Assembly: GCA_030836725.1 (NCBI GenBank)
Contig: JAUPLV010000003.1
Location: 1-31,702 of the forward strand
DNA from: Pseudomonadota bacterium
GTDB taxonomy: Bacteria; Pseudomonadota; Gammaproteobacteria; Burkholderiales; Thiobacillaceae
Direction of reading: 5' to 3'
DNA length: 31,702 bases
Shown: positions 1 to 8,190 of the stretch, in pieces
How positions within the stretch are numbered: position 1 is the stretch's first letter
Layout: each line of letters opens with the position of its first letter
The notes under the pieces: generated by a model
Databases searched by the model: none
The model's input: only the letters and a program-made list of their open reading frames with translations
What the model was told of the DNA's origin: nothing
Position numbers and translations under genes: made by a program

Positions 1-156
1 CAGACCCACTCGCCGCTGGTCGCCAGCGTCGAAGTCAAGCGCCGCGGCGACGTCCGCCGCGCCAAGCTGTACTACCTGCGCGAGCGCTCCGGCAAGTCCG
101 CACGCATCAAGGAAAAGCTGCCCGCCCGCAAGGTCAAAGCAGCGGCTGCCGAATAA
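1..156 (+). CDS. rplS: 50S ribosomal protein L19, C-terminal part (5' end outside window)
   Basis: Frame 1 is open from the first base and gives 51 residues ending in TAA. The peptide starts QTHSPLVASVEVKRRGDVRR and continues with KLYYLRERSGKSARIKEKL, which is the conserved basic C-terminal half of bacterial L19, a large-subunit protein at the 30S-50S interface. The tail after this core is rich in Ala and Lys, as is common in betaproteobacteria. The start of the gene is missing because the window begins inside it. A strong hairpin terminator follows 20 bases after the stop, so rplS is the last gene of its unit; in related genomes that unit is rpsP-rimM-trmD-rplS, which cannot be checked here. 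Confidence 0.95.
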   Translation, partial: QTHSPLVASVEVKRRGDVRRAKLYYLRERSGKSARIKEKLPARKVKAAAAE

Positions 157-176
157 GCAGTCCCCTGCCGCAACGC

Positions 177-207
177 AAAAAACGCCCGCTTGAAGCGGGC
201 GTTTTTT
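177..207 (+). terminator. Rho-independent terminator after rplS
   Basis: A perfect 14-bp stem with a 3-base loop: six A, then CGCCCGCT, loop TGA, then AGCGGGCG followed by six T. Because the A-run and T-run pair with each other it could work in both directions, but only rplS on the plus strand reads into it. Confidence 0.93.
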
Positions 208-331
208 ATTCCTGATTCAAGGGCGACTCCAGGCAGCGGCAGGGGATCCGGACGGCTTCAATCCGACAACTGCCGCCGCAATTGCCCAACATCGGGGATA
301 ATCTGCCCCATAAAAACCAGGGGATGCCTTG

Positions 332-916
332 ATGGAAAGGGAAGCCAGAAAACCCGGCGAGCGTCGTTTGCAGATCCTGCAGACGCTGGCTGCGATGCTG
401 CAGGAGCCGCAGGCCGAGAAGATAACCACAGCGGCATTGGCTGCGCGCGTGGGCGTTTCGGAGGCGGCACTGTATCGCCACTTTTCCAGCAAGGCGCAGA
501 TGTATGAAGGCCTGATCGAATTCATCGAACAGACGCTGTTCGGACTGATCGCGCGCATCACCACCGAAACGCCCTCCCCCGCCGCACAAATCGAGGCCAT
601 CGTCGGAATGCTGCTGAATTTTGCGGCGAAGAATCCGGGCATGACGCGGGTTCTGATCGGCGACGCGCTTGTACACGAAAACGAGCGTCTGCAAAAACGC
701 ATCAATCAACTGCACGACCGCATCGAGGCTCAGCTGCGGCAATGCCTGCGCTTCTGCGGCGACAGGCAGTCCGAACTCAGCGGGCCGCTGGCCAACCTGC
801 TGCAATGCGTGGTGGTGGGACGCTGGCATCAGTTTGCCAAGAGCGGGTTTACGCGTGCGCCGGGCGGCGATGTCGACCTGCTGCTGTCACGTCTGCTCGA
901 CGTTCATCCCGACTGA
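332..916 (+). CDS. slmA: Nucleoid occlusion factor SlmA, TetR family
   Basis: 194 residues. The N-terminal third holds a TetR-type helix-turn-helix (ITTAALAARVGVSEAALYRHF, about residues 30-50). The C-terminal part carries the stretches NPGMTRVLIGDAL and LQKRINQLHDRIEAQLRQ, which match SlmA rather than ligand-sensing TetR repressors. In E. coli SlmA (198 residues) binds dispersed DNA sites and blocks FtsZ ring assembly over unsegregated DNA. ATG 332 is chosen over the adjacent in-frame TTG at 329; GGGG about 9 bases upstream can serve as ribosome binding site. It is the first gene after the rplS terminator, and its last 13 bases overlap the 3' end of the convergent moeB-like gene. Confidence 0.85.
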   Translation: MEREARKPGERRLQILQTLAAMLQEPQAEKITTAALAARVGVSEAALYRHFSSKAQMYEGLIEFIEQTLFGLIARITTETPSPAAQIEAIVGMLLNFAAKNPGMTRVLIGDALVHENERLQKRINQLHDRIEAQLRQCLRFCGDRQSELSGPLANLLQCVVVGRWHQFAKSGFTRAPGGDVDLLLSRLLDVHPD

Positions 917-1674
917 ACAACTCCCACCCCGCACACCGGGCAAGCAGGGTCGCGCGGCACTTTCATCACCCGGACGTCGGCGCGCAAGCCGTCCCACAAC
1001 AGCAGCCTGCCGATCAGGGGTTCGCCCACCTGGGCCAGATATTTCAGCGCTTCCATCGCCTGCATCGCCCCGATGACGCCAACCAGAGGCGCAAACACTC
1101 CGGCCTCGGCGCAACGCAATTCGGGTTCGTCCGCGTGGTCGGGAAACAGGCAGTGGTAGCAGGGGCTGTGGGCGCGCGCCGAGTCGAAGACAGCCAACTG
1201 TCCCGAAAACCCGATCGCCGCGCCCAACACCAGTGGTTTTTTGAGCGCAACGCAGGCGCGATTCACCGCATGCCGGGTAGCGAAATTGTCCGACGCGTCG
1301 ACCACCAGATCGACTGTCGCGACGGCTTCGTGCAGGGCGGCGTTTGCCAATGCCTCCCGGATGGGCTGCACCTCGATCTCGGGGTTGATGGCGCGCACGC
1401 CGCGGGCGAGCGAATCGGCCTTGTTCTCGCCGATCGCCACGGTCGCGTGACCAATCTGGCGTTGCAGGTTGGTGAGATCGACCGTATCGCCGTCCGCCAG
1501 CAATAACCGCCCGATCCCTGCCGCCCCCAGATACAGCGCAACCGGGCATCCCAGGCCGCCGGCGCCGACGATCAGCACAGAAGCATCGGAAATACGCGCC
1601 TGCCCGGCGACGCCAACTTCCGGCAGCAGGATATGCCGGCTGTAGCGCAGCAACTGGTCGTCGTTCAGGTCCAT
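904..1674 (-). CDS. moeB: MoeB/ThiF/HesA-family sulfur-carrier adenylyltransferase
   Basis: 256 residues, E1-like. It has the nucleotide-binding loop GAGGLG (37-42), NLQRQ, the SDNFATR stretch, and four zinc cysteines at C172, C175, C245 and C248, almost the same positions as in E. coli MoeB. C188 lies where ThiF has the cysteine that links to ThiS. The family activates the C-terminal glycine of MoaD or ThiS with ATP so that it can be thiocarboxylated. There is no rhodanese domain, so it is the short form. It is the last gene of the gpmI-envC-ctpA-hypothetical-moeB run and starts 15 bases after the preceding gene. Whether it serves molybdopterin or thiamine synthesis cannot be decided from sequence; neither pathway has other genes nearby. 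Confidence 0.78.
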   Translation of the reverse strand: MDLNDDQLLRYSRHILLPEVGVAGQARISDASVLIVGAGGLGCPVALYLGAAGIGRLLLADGDTVDLTNLQRQIGHATVAIGENKADSLARGVRAINPEIEVQPIREALANAALHEAVATVDLVVDASDNFATRHAVNRACVALKKPLVLGAAIGFSGQLAVFDSARAHSPCYHCLFPDHADEPELRCAEAGVFAPLVGVIGAMQAMEALKYLAQVGEPLIGRLLLWDGLRADVRVMKVPRDPACPVCGVGVVQSG

Positions 1675-1689
1675 GCGGGGGAGAAAACC

Positions 1690-2085
1690 TTATTTATAAC
1701 CGCGCCACTCTTCCGGGGTGTCATCGCGGTCGCCATGAAGATGGCGTTCGTACACTTTCATGAAGGCTTGCTGCGATTTGATGTCCGGCTCGTTGGCCGC
1801 GACGTTTTGGCGCTGTACGTTCTCGCAGAAATAGGCCATCGCGCGCTTGAGCTTGCTCAGCAGGCTGTTATCGAGGTGGAAACCCTGGCTCGACAGCGCA
1901 GTTTCAAGGCTTTCAAGGGTGTATTCGCACACGCTGTAGCGCACCAGCAGGGTTCTGCCGTCCGGCCCGACCGTCACCATCAGTCCTTCCAGCCCTTCCA
2001 GCAAAACCAGCGCACGCTCAACCTGGCCATCCGGCAATTCGTGGAAAACGATTTCACGGAGTTTTTCGAGGTCGCACGGGCGCAT
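1690..2085 (-). CDS. Conserved hypothetical protein, 131 residues
   Basis: I do not recognise a named family. The protein is soluble, with no signal peptide or membrane segment. Residues about 25-75 (VLLEGLEGLMVTVGPDGRTLLVRYSVCEYTLESLETALSSQGFHL) alternate like a small beta-alpha-beta fold resembling heavy-metal-associated or ACT-like domains, but the CxxC metal site of HMA domains is absent. The C-terminal part is charged (ERHLHGDRDDTPEEWRGYK). It sits between ctpA (79-base gap) and moeB (15-base gap) on the same strand. A TATACT hexamer at 2118-2113 (minus) could be a -10 box giving the last two genes their own start, but no good -35 is present. Confidence 0.72.
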   Translation of the reverse strand: MRPCDLEKLREIVFHELPDGQVERALVLLEGLEGLMVTVGPDGRTLLVRYSVCEYTLESLETALSSQGFHLDNSLLSKLKRAMAYFCENVQRQNVAANEPDIKSQQAFMKVYERHLHGDRDDTPEEWRGYK

Positions 2086-2164
2086 GGCAAACCACTCGGA
2101 CAGGATTCAATCAGTATAGCTGCTGATTGCGCTGCAGCTTACCCGGCAGCCGCAGCGGTTTCGA

Positions 2165-3571
2165 TCAACGGCCCTGCAGGATTTGCAAGCCTTTCAGCAG
2201 ATTGAGTGCCTGGTTGACCTGGAAATCGCTCTTCGAGACGACTTCGCCCGGTTCCAGCGTCGCCGGCTTTTTGTCCTTGCCCGGCTTGTCGGCGGGGGGG
2301 GCCTTGATCGTGTCGGCCGGTTTCACGGCAGGCTCGGGTTCTGTTTCAGCGGGATTGACCAGATGCTTGTCGAGATCGGCCTCGCGGATGCCGAAGCCGT
2401 TTTCCGATTCCGGCATCGCCGGATCTTCCACCACGATATCCGGCTCGATGCCCTTGGCCTGGATGGAGCGCCCGTTCGGCGTGAAATAACGCGCCGTAGT
2501 GAGCTTGATCGCAGTGCCGCTGCCGATCGGCAGGATGGTCTGTACCGATCCCTTGCCGAAAGTTCGCGTCCCCATGATGACGGCGCGCTTGTGATCCTGC
2601 AGTGCACCGGCAACGATTTCGGATGCGGAGGCCGAGCCGCTATTGACCAGCACCACCATCGGCACGCTCTTCACGCCTTCCGGCAGCCTCTTCAGGTAAT
2701 CGACCTGCATCGGGCGCAAATAATTTTCACGGCTGGCGGTCAGCTGCATCTTGGCGTCTTCGGTGCGGCCCTCGGTGTACACCACCAGGCTGTCGGGTTT
2801 TACAAACGCGGAGGTCACCGCCACCGCGCCATTCAGCAACCCGCCCGGATCGTTGCGCAAATCCAGGACCAGCCCCTTCAAAGGCTCCTTGTTGTCCTTA
2901 TAGAGTTTCTGCAACGAATCGACCAGCAGTTCGCCGGTGTGCTCCTGGAACTGGGTCACGCGCACATAGCCGTAGCCTGGATCCAGCATCGTGGATTTGA
3001 CGCTGCGAATCTTGATGATGGCGCGGGTGATGGTGAGCACGATCGGCTTGTCCGCGCCCTTGCGGGCGATGGTGAGTTTGATGCTCGCACCCGGTTTGCC
3101 GCGCATGCGCTTCACCGCGTCGTTCAGCGTCATGCCCTTGACCGGAGTGTCGTCAAGCTTGACGATCAGGTCGCCGGGCTTGACGCCTGCCTTGAAGGCA
3201 GGCGTATCCTCGATCGGGGAAATCACCTTGACCAGGCCGTCCTCCATGCCGACTTCGATGCCCAGGCCGCCGAATTCGCCCTGCGTGCCCACCTGCAAAT
3301 CCTTGAAGGCATCGGCATCCAGATACGCGGAATGCGGGTCCAGCCCGGTCAACATGCCGTTGATCGCCTCGGTGATGAGCTTCTTGTCTTCGACAGAATC
3401 GACGTAATCGCTCTTGATGCGGGCGAACACATCGGTAAAGGCGCGCAACTCCTCGACCGGCAGTGCCGTGTCCACTTCCTTGTCGGCGATTGCCGACATG
3501 TTGACCGTCAGCGCCGCGCCCGCCAGCAGGCCGGCCAGTCCGACGAATACGAATTTCGCCTTTTGTTTCAT
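2165..3571 (-). CDS. ctpA: Carboxy-terminal processing peptidase (S41 family) with PDZ domain
   Basis: 468 residues. An N-terminal hydrophobic segment (about 7-28) acts as signal peptide or anchor, so the protein works in the periplasm. A PDZ domain follows (about 98-185, with FGGLGIEV and AGVKPGDLIVKLD), then the S41 protease core. The catalytic Ser-Lys pair is S315 (in NSGSASASEIV) and K340 (in TRTFGKGSVQ), 25 residues apart as in E. coli Prc and CtpB. A proline- and lysine-rich linker (about 410-445) precedes a short C-terminal region. CtpA proteases trim or degrade periplasmic proteins, often cell-wall hydrolases, which fits its position directly after envC: only one base separates the envC stop from this ATG, so translation is probably coupled. 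Confidence 0.93.
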   Translation of the reverse strand: MKQKAKFVFVGLAGLLAGAALTVNMSAIADKEVDTALPVEELRAFTDVFARIKSDYVDSVEDKKLITEAINGMLTGLDPHSAYLDADAFKDLQVGTQGEFGGLGIEVGMEDGLVKVISPIEDTPAFKAGVKPGDLIVKLDDTPVKGMTLNDAVKRMRGKPGASIKLTIARKGADKPIVLTITRAIIKIRSVKSTMLDPGYGYVRVTQFQEHTGELLVDSLQKLYKDNKEPLKGLVLDLRNDPGGLLNGAVAVTSAFVKPDSLVVYTEGRTEDAKMQLTASRENYLRPMQVDYLKRLPEGVKSVPMVVLVNSGSASASEIVAGALQDHKRAVIMGTRTFGKGSVQTILPIGSGTAIKLTTARYFTPNGRSIQAKGIEPDIVVEDPAMPESENGFGIREADLDKHLVNPAETEPEPAVKPADTIKAPPADKPGKDKKPATLEPGEVVSKSDFQVNQALNLLKGLQILQGR

Positions 3572-3572
3572 A

Positions 3573-4823
3573 TCACTTCACCCACGACTGGGGATTAACA
3601 GGGCGGCTTTGATGCCGCATTTCAAAATACAGGCCGGGTTCCGGCTGACCACCGCTGTTGCCAACGCTGGCGATCGCATCGCCGGGCTGGACCCGTTCGC
3701 CCACCTGCTTATACAGACTTTCATTATTGCTGTACAGGCTCATGTAGCCCTCGCCGTGATCGACAATGATGAGGTTGCCAAAACCGCGCAGCCACTCAGC
3801 AAATACCACCTGTCCGGCGGCAATTGCCTTCACCGACGTCCCTTGCGCGGCGCGAATGAAAAGGCCTTTCCAACTGACGCCGCCATCTTCCCTCGGAGCG
3901 CCGAAGCGGTTCATCAGTTCCCCGGCCACCGGCAACCGCAGGCTGCCCTTCAGTCGGGAAAATGGCCGGTCGGCACGAAACACAACCGGGGTTTCGGTAT
4001 TCACCGCCAGCGGGCGGCGCGCCGGATCCGCTTCGCCCTTTTCGGCCGACGGCTTCCTTTTCGCCTGTTGCTCAGCCCGTGCCTGCGCGGCCTCGCGTGC
4101 CGCCTGCTGGGCCATCAACCGGTTGAGGCGCTCGGCCAGTTGCGTCAGGCTGCGTTCGTCGCGCTGCAGACTGGAAATCTCGCGGCGCTGCTGCTGGATT
4201 TTAGCCGATAGTTTCCGCAGCACCTGTTCGCGCGCCCGTTTGTCGGCCAGCAGCTTTTTCTGCTCGGCCTCATGAGCCGCCTGCAGCTGCGTCAACGCAG
4301 TGGTTTTTTGCGCGGTCCGTTCCCGCAAGGCAGCCAGTTCGGCAAGATCGGTTCGCAGCGCTTCGATCTGGGCATTTTGCGCGCGCGACAAATGGGCAAG
4401 ATAGCGCAGGTCGCGGGCCGTCTGGTTGGGATCGCCACCGTTAAGCATCAGTTTGAGCACATCGCCCTGCCCGCGCCGGTAAACCGCCCTGAGCGCCTGC
4501 GCAAGGCGGTCCTGATGCAGCTGGATGCGCGCCTCGGCGGCTTCGGCCTGTTGGGTCAATGTTCGCAGTTCACCCTGGGTGCGCTGACGTTCGCTTTCCA
4601 GATCGCGCAACTGCCGCACGGCGCTGCTGATGGCGCGTTCGGATTCCCGCAACTCGTCGGCCGCTTCCTTGCGATTCGCCTGTGTACCGCGAAACGCCTG
4701 CTGCAGGGTCTGCAGGCGACGCTTCAGCGCTTCGAGTTCGGACTGCTTGCTGGCGGCCTGGTTGGCGCTTGCGCAAAGCGGCGAGGCCAGCAGCAGGAGG
4801 ATGAGAATTGTTCTGACGTTCAC
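3573..4823 (-). CDS. envC: EnvC-like murein hydrolase activator (degenerate LytM/M23)
   Basis: 416 residues: signal peptide (residues 1-20, ending CASA), a long coiled coil rich in Glu, Arg and Gln (about 22-245), a linker, and a C-terminal LytM domain (about 290-416). The zinc-binding positions of active M23 peptidases are lost: the first motif reads SWKGLFIRA where a metal His/Asp pair would be, and the second reads GLYFEMRH instead of HxH. The same losses occur in E. coli EnvC, which does not cut peptidoglycan but activates amidases AmiA/AmiB at the septum. It is therefore called as an activator, not an enzyme. It follows gpmI by 30 bases and abuts ctpA, a gene pairing common in proteobacteria. 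Confidence 0.9.
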   Translation of the reverse strand: MNVRTILILLLLASPLCASANQAASKQSELEALKRRLQTLQQAFRGTQANRKEAADELRESERAISSAVRQLRDLESERQRTQGELRTLTQQAEAAEARIQLHQDRLAQALRAVYRRGQGDVLKLMLNGGDPNQTARDLRYLAHLSRAQNAQIEALRTDLAELAALRERTAQKTTALTQLQAAHEAEQKKLLADKRAREQVLRKLSAKIQQQRREISSLQRDERSLTQLAERLNRLMAQQAAREAAQARAEQQAKRKPSAEKGEADPARRPLAVNTETPVVFRADRPFSRLKGSLRLPVAGELMNRFGAPREDGGVSWKGLFIRAAQGTSVKAIAAGQVVFAEWLRGFGNLIIVDHGEGYMSLYSNNESLYKQVGERVQPGDAIASVGNSGGQPEPGLYFEMRHQSRPVNPQSWVK

Positions 4824-4853
4824 CCTGTTGAGCTTACCCGAAGCGCGCCGGGT

Positions 4854-6395
4854 TTACTCGAACTGGACCAGTGCTTCGCCGGTCATTTCCGGCGGTTGCG
4901 GCAGGCCCATCATTTTCAGCAGGGTGGGGGCGATGTCCTCGAGCGCGCCGGTTTGAACCAGGCTGGCCTTGCGATGCCCGATATAAATCAGCGGCACCAG
5001 ATTCATGGTATGCGCGGTATGCGCCTGCCCGGTCAGGGCGTCGCGCATCAGTTCCGCGTTGCCATGATCGGCCGTCACCAGCACCTCGCCGCCACGCGCC
5101 AGTTGGGACTCCACCACCCGGCCAATGCAGGTATCCACGGTTTCGATGGCCTTGATGGCGGCTTGCAGGTCGCCGGTATGCCCCACCATGTCCGGGTTGG
5201 CATAGTTGCAGACGATGAGATCGTACTGATTGCCGTTGATCGCCGCCAGCAGTTTGTCGGTGACCTCGAACGCACTCATTTCCGGTTTCAGATCATAGGT
5301 TGCGACATCGGGCGACGGCACCAGCACGCGGTCCTCGCCCGGAAAGGAAATTTCCTCGCCGCCGTTGAAGAAAAAGGTGACGTGTGGGTATTTCTCGGTT
5401 TCGGCGATACGCAACTGGCGCAATCCGAGATTGGCAACGTATTCCCCGAGTCCGTTCTTGATGCGTTCGGGGGGAAACGCAACCGACACCTTGAAGTCAT
5501 CGCTGTAGCCCGTCAGGGTGCAGTAGGTCGCCAGGCGCGGGGTCACCTCGCGCTCGAATTCGCCGAAATCGGGTTCGATGAACGGCCGCGACAACTGGCG
5601 GGCGCGGTCGGATCGAAAATTGAGGAAGATCACGGAATCGCCGTCTTCCATTTTCACCGGCTTGCCATCGGGCGGCAGGATAACCGTGGCCTTGACGAAC
5701 TCGTCGGTCTCGCCGCGCGCGTAGGCCGCTTCCAGCCCGGCCAGGGGGTTCTCCGCCCAGTATTCGGTTCGACCCTGCGTCAGCAAATCATAGGCGGACT
5801 TGACCCGCTGCCAGCGTCGGTCGCGATCCATCGCATAGTAGCGGCCGATCATCGAAGCGATGTGGCCGACGCCGGCCTGTTCGATTTTTTCGCTCAGGCG
5901 GCGCAGGTAGATTTCGGCGCTCTTCGGCGGCGTATCGCGGCCGTCCAGAAAAACGTGCAGGCACACCTTGTGCAGCCCTTCATGCACCGCCAGATCAAGC
6001 AGCGCGTGGAAATGCGATTCGTGGCTGTGCACCCCTCCGTCCGACAGCAGACCCAGCACGTGCAGGGTCTTGTCGTTGTCGCGCGCCAGATGTACGGCGT
6101 TCAACAACGCCGGATTGGTGTGGAAATAGCCGGATTCGATGGCGCGATCGATACGGGTGAATTCCTGATACACCACGCGCCCGGCGCCGATGTTCATGTG
6201 TCCCACCTCGGAGTTGCCCATCTGTCCCTTGGGCAGCCCCACTTCGGATTCCGATGCATGGATCAGGGTGTGCGGGTTCCCCTTCCACAGGCGGTCAAAA
6301 TTGGGCTTTCTGGCCTGGGCAACGGCGTTGTCCGCACGCTCCGTGCGACAACCAAAACCATCGAGAATGATAAGGAGAACCGGCAAGGGCTTCAT
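4854..6395 (-). CDS. gpmI: 2,3-bisphosphoglycerate-independent phosphoglycerate mutase
   Basis: 513 residues, the usual length for iPGM. It interconverts 3- and 2-phosphoglycerate through a phosphoserine intermediate with two metal ions. The nucleophile is S62 in GQMGNSEVGHMNIG; D12 in LDGFG and the C-terminal VTADHGNAE are metal ligands; FLNFRSDRARQ and NYANPDMVGHTG are further family signatures. It is the first gene of a leftward run leading into envC. The leader is AT-rich and I see no good Shine-Dalgarno before this ATG, yet the N-terminus (MKPLPVLLIILDGFG) is the natural one. The upstream 165 bases are shared with the divergent ArsR gene, so the repressor could also affect gpmI. Confidence 0.96.
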   Translation of the reverse strand: MKPLPVLLIILDGFGCRTERADNAVAQARKPNFDRLWKGNPHTLIHASESEVGLPKGQMGNSEVGHMNIGAGRVVYQEFTRIDRAIESGYFHTNPALLNAVHLARDNDKTLHVLGLLSDGGVHSHESHFHALLDLAVHEGLHKVCLHVFLDGRDTPPKSAEIYLRRLSEKIEQAGVGHIASMIGRYYAMDRDRRWQRVKSAYDLLTQGRTEYWAENPLAGLEAAYARGETDEFVKATVILPPDGKPVKMEDGDSVIFLNFRSDRARQLSRPFIEPDFGEFEREVTPRLATYCTLTGYSDDFKVSVAFPPERIKNGLGEYVANLGLRQLRIAETEKYPHVTFFFNGGEEISFPGEDRVLVPSPDVATYDLKPEMSAFEVTDKLLAAINGNQYDLIVCNYANPDMVGHTGDLQAAIKAIETVDTCIGRVVESQLARGGEVLVTADHGNAELMRDALTGQAHTAHTMNLVPLIYIGHRKASLVQTGALEDIAPTLLKMMGLPQPPEMTGEALVQFE

Positions 6396-6428
6396 GAAAA
6401 AATTTAAATAACCTGACTCGTTTTTGTG

Positions 6429-6446
6429 GAATTATTTTAATATATA
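6429..6446. promoter_or_regulatory. AT-rich motif upstream of the ArsR gene, candidate operator
   Basis: GAATTA, five bases, then ATATATA, in an otherwise GC-rich region. A similar block (GAATTA, six bases, ATATTA) occurs at 7078-7095 before the RND genes. ArsR-family repressors usually bind AT-rich sites near their own promoter. The match between the two sites is seen; the operator role is inferred. Confidence 0.3.
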
Positions 6447-6578
6447 CGGACTTGCTGATCTACATGCACACTCAATGCGAGGGTAAATCCCGCCCGGAAC
6501 ATGCCGCGCAGCGCATGAGATGCCGCACCAAATCATGCCGCACTAGGGTACTACACGAATATGATCGAGGTAATGAAA

Positions 6579-6902
6579 ATGGCTTCCGATTGGGATGAAG
6601 TGGATCTCATGGACAAGGACGAGCACATCGAGCAGGCTTCACGTGCGATGAAGGCCATGTCGCACCCGCTGCGCCTGAAAATCCTCTGCGTTCTGGGCGA
6701 CAAGGAAGTCAGCGTGCAGGACATCGTCGACCATGTCGGAACGTCGCAAAGCAACATTTCGCAGCACCTGGCCATCCTGCGCGACAAGGGTGTGCTGCGC
6801 ACCCGCAAGGACGCCAACCGGGTGTTTTACCGGGTGGGCGACACCCGCACCCTCAAATTGCTCGGCATGATGCGCGACGTTTTTTGCGGTTTCAGCAAGT
6901 AA
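6579..6902 (+). CDS. ArsR/SmtB-family repressor, SqrR/BigR-like dithiol sensor candidate
   Basis: 107 residues from ATG 6579, chosen because GAGG lies 8 bases upstream; an in-frame ATG at 6561 would add six residues. A winged helix-turn-helix follows: MSHPLRLKILCVLGD, VQDIVDHVGTSQSNISQHLAILRDKGVL, then the beta-hairpin RTRKDANRVFYRVGD. The ELCVCDL metal motif of ArsR/SmtB is absent. Instead there is one Cys in the second helix (C37) and one in the last helix (C103), 66 residues apart. SqrR of Rhodobacter uses C41 and C107, the same spacing, and BigR a similar pair, to form a polysulfide bridge that releases DNA. A sulfide- or persulfide-responsive role is therefore inferred. It is divergent from gpmI and precedes the RND-DUF2892-rhodanese genes, separated from them by a probable terminator. 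Confidence 0.85.
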   Translation: MASDWDEVDLMDKDEHIEQASRAMKAMSHPLRLKILCVLGDKEVSVQDIVDHVGTSQSNISQHLAILRDKGVLRTRKDANRVFYRVGDTRTLKLLGMMRDVFCGFSK

Positions 6903-6919
6903 CCCGGTTTCGCACGAAC

Positions 6920-6955
6920 AAGAGCCTGGTCACGCCTGCGCGCGGCCAGGCTCTT
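6920..6955 (+). terminator. Probable hairpin terminator after the ArsR gene
   Basis: A perfect 10-bp stem AAGAGCCTGG / CCAGGCTCTT with a 16-base GC-rich loop, starting 18 bases after the stop codon. The tail CTGCTT is only weakly T-rich, so termination may be partial. It would separate the repressor from the RND genes. Confidence 0.5.
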
Positions 6956-7077
6956 CTGCTTCAGGGGTTGCGGCTTTATCCTGCCTTGAGCGCGAAGTGG
7001 ATTGGAATAGTCCTGTAGTGCATACTTGAACAGGTCCACGGCTTGCCGCCCAGGCACACCGAGCAGCGCAAGCGATT

Positions 7078-7095
7078 GAATTAAATAGCATATTA
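7078..7095. promoter_or_regulatory. AT-rich motif upstream of the RND operon, candidate operator
   Basis: GAATTA, six bases, then ATATTA; the centre contains the small palindrome AATAGCATATT. It lies 37 bases before the adaptor ATG, where a repressor would overlap the promoter. It resembles the block at 6429-6446 before the ArsR gene. Function is inferred. Confidence 0.3.
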
Positions 7096-7131
7096 GGCTA
7101 ACCTGATGGACCAACTCATGGAGACATCCCC

Positions 7132-8178
7132 ATGCTGAACCCTGTCCGCCTGCTGGCCTGCGCCATGATCTTCTCCCAACCCGCATGGGCGGCCCTGCCA
7201 TTCGCCGTCGCGCCGGTGAAATACCAGATGATGGACACAGGTTACTCCACCGAAGCCACGGTCGAGGCGGTCAAGCAGTCCACCCTCGCGGCCCAGGTGT
7301 CGGGGCGGGTTTCGGCGGTCAATTTCGACGCTGGCGATTACGTCAAGGCGGGCTCGGTGATCGTGCGTCTGTCGGCGCAGGAACTGTCGTCCGCGGTGGC
7401 GGGCAGCCAGGCGCAGGTGGCGCAGGCCGCCGCCACGCTGGCCAACGCGCGCGCCAATTACGAGCGCCAGCAACAGTTGTTCCAGCAGAAATTCATCAGC
7501 CAGGCCGCGCTCGACCGCGCCAGCGCCGAATTTCGCGCCGCCGAAGCCGCCGAGCGATCGGCGCGCGCCGGCGTCGGCCAGACGGCGGCCATGAGCGGCT
7601 ACACCGTCGTCACCGCGCCGTTTTCCGGGGTGGTTGCCGCGCGCCACGTCGAAGTCGGCGAAACAGTCACGCCCGGCACGCCGCTGATGACCGGCTTCGA
7701 CCCCAAGGACATGCGGGTGATCGCCAATATCCCGCAATACAAACTGACCGAGATCAAGGCTTCGCCGAGCGTGGCCGTCGAGATCCCTTCGCTCAACAAG
7801 TGGATAGACGCCACCGGCGTCACCGTGCTGCCGTCCGCCGATGCGGCCACCCACACGGTCAAGGTGCGCATCGAGCTGCCGGCCGACATGGAAGGCGTCA
7901 TCCCCGGCATGTTCGCCCGCGCGCATTTCTCGGTGGGCAGCGCGCGCAAGCTCACCATCCCGACCAGCGCCCTGGTGCGCCGCTCCGAAATCACCGCGGT
8001 CTATGTGGTCAACGAGGACAAGGTCAGCCTGCGGCAGATCCGTCTCGGTACGCCCAACGGGCGCGGTCAGGTGGAAGTGCTGGCCGGCCTCAACCCGGGC
8101 GAAATCATTGCGCTCGATCCGGTCAAGGCGGGGATTTATGCCCGCAGCGCCGCCAACCAGCCGGCCAAAGCCAAATAA
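7132..8178 (+). CDS. RND efflux periplasmic adaptor (membrane fusion protein)
   Basis: 348 residues. A signal peptide (about 1-21, ending AWA) exports it. The mature part has the split biotinyl-lipoyl domain (AQVSGRVSAVNFDAGDYVKAG and TAPFSGVVAARHVEVGETV) around an alanine-rich coiled-coil hairpin (about 85-155), then the beta-barrel and membrane-proximal domains (PGMFARAHFSVG, LTIPTSALVRR). Such adaptors join an inner-membrane RND pump to an outer-membrane channel. No outer-membrane factor gene is present in the window, so a shared TolC-like protein would be needed. GGAG 8 bases before the ATG is a good ribosome site. The permease gene follows after 12 bases. An LLAC at residues 7-10 is too near the start to be a lipobox. 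Substrate cannot be read from sequence. Confidence 0.92.
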   Translation: MLNPVRLLACAMIFSQPAWAALPFAVAPVKYQMMDTGYSTEATVEAVKQSTLAAQVSGRVSAVNFDAGDYVKAGSVIVRLSAQELSSAVAGSQAQVAQAAATLANARANYERQQQLFQQKFISQAALDRASAEFRAAEAAERSARAGVGQTAAMSGYTVVTAPFSGVVAARHVEVGETVTPGTPLMTGFDPKDMRVIANIPQYKLTEIKASPSVAVEIPSLNKWIDATGVTVLPSADAATHTVKVRIELPADMEGVIPGMFARAHFSVGSARKLTIPTSALVRRSEITAVYVVNEDKVSLRQIRLGTPNGRGQVEVLAGLNPGEIIALDPVKAGIYARSAANQPAKAK

Positions 8179-8190
8179 GCGGCGACCGTC

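Noticed and set aside
2183..3598. 471-codon plus-strand frame opposite ctpA
   Set aside because: Antisense shadow; ctpA has full catalytic and PDZ motifs.
4272..6407. 711-codon plus-strand frame opposite envC and gpmI
   Set aside because: Antisense shadow of two well-recognised genes; composition is not protein-like and there is no start signal.
7150..7161. LLAC in the RND adaptor as a lipoprotein signal
   Set aside because: The Cys would be residue 10, too close to the start; a normal signal peptide ending AWA fits better.
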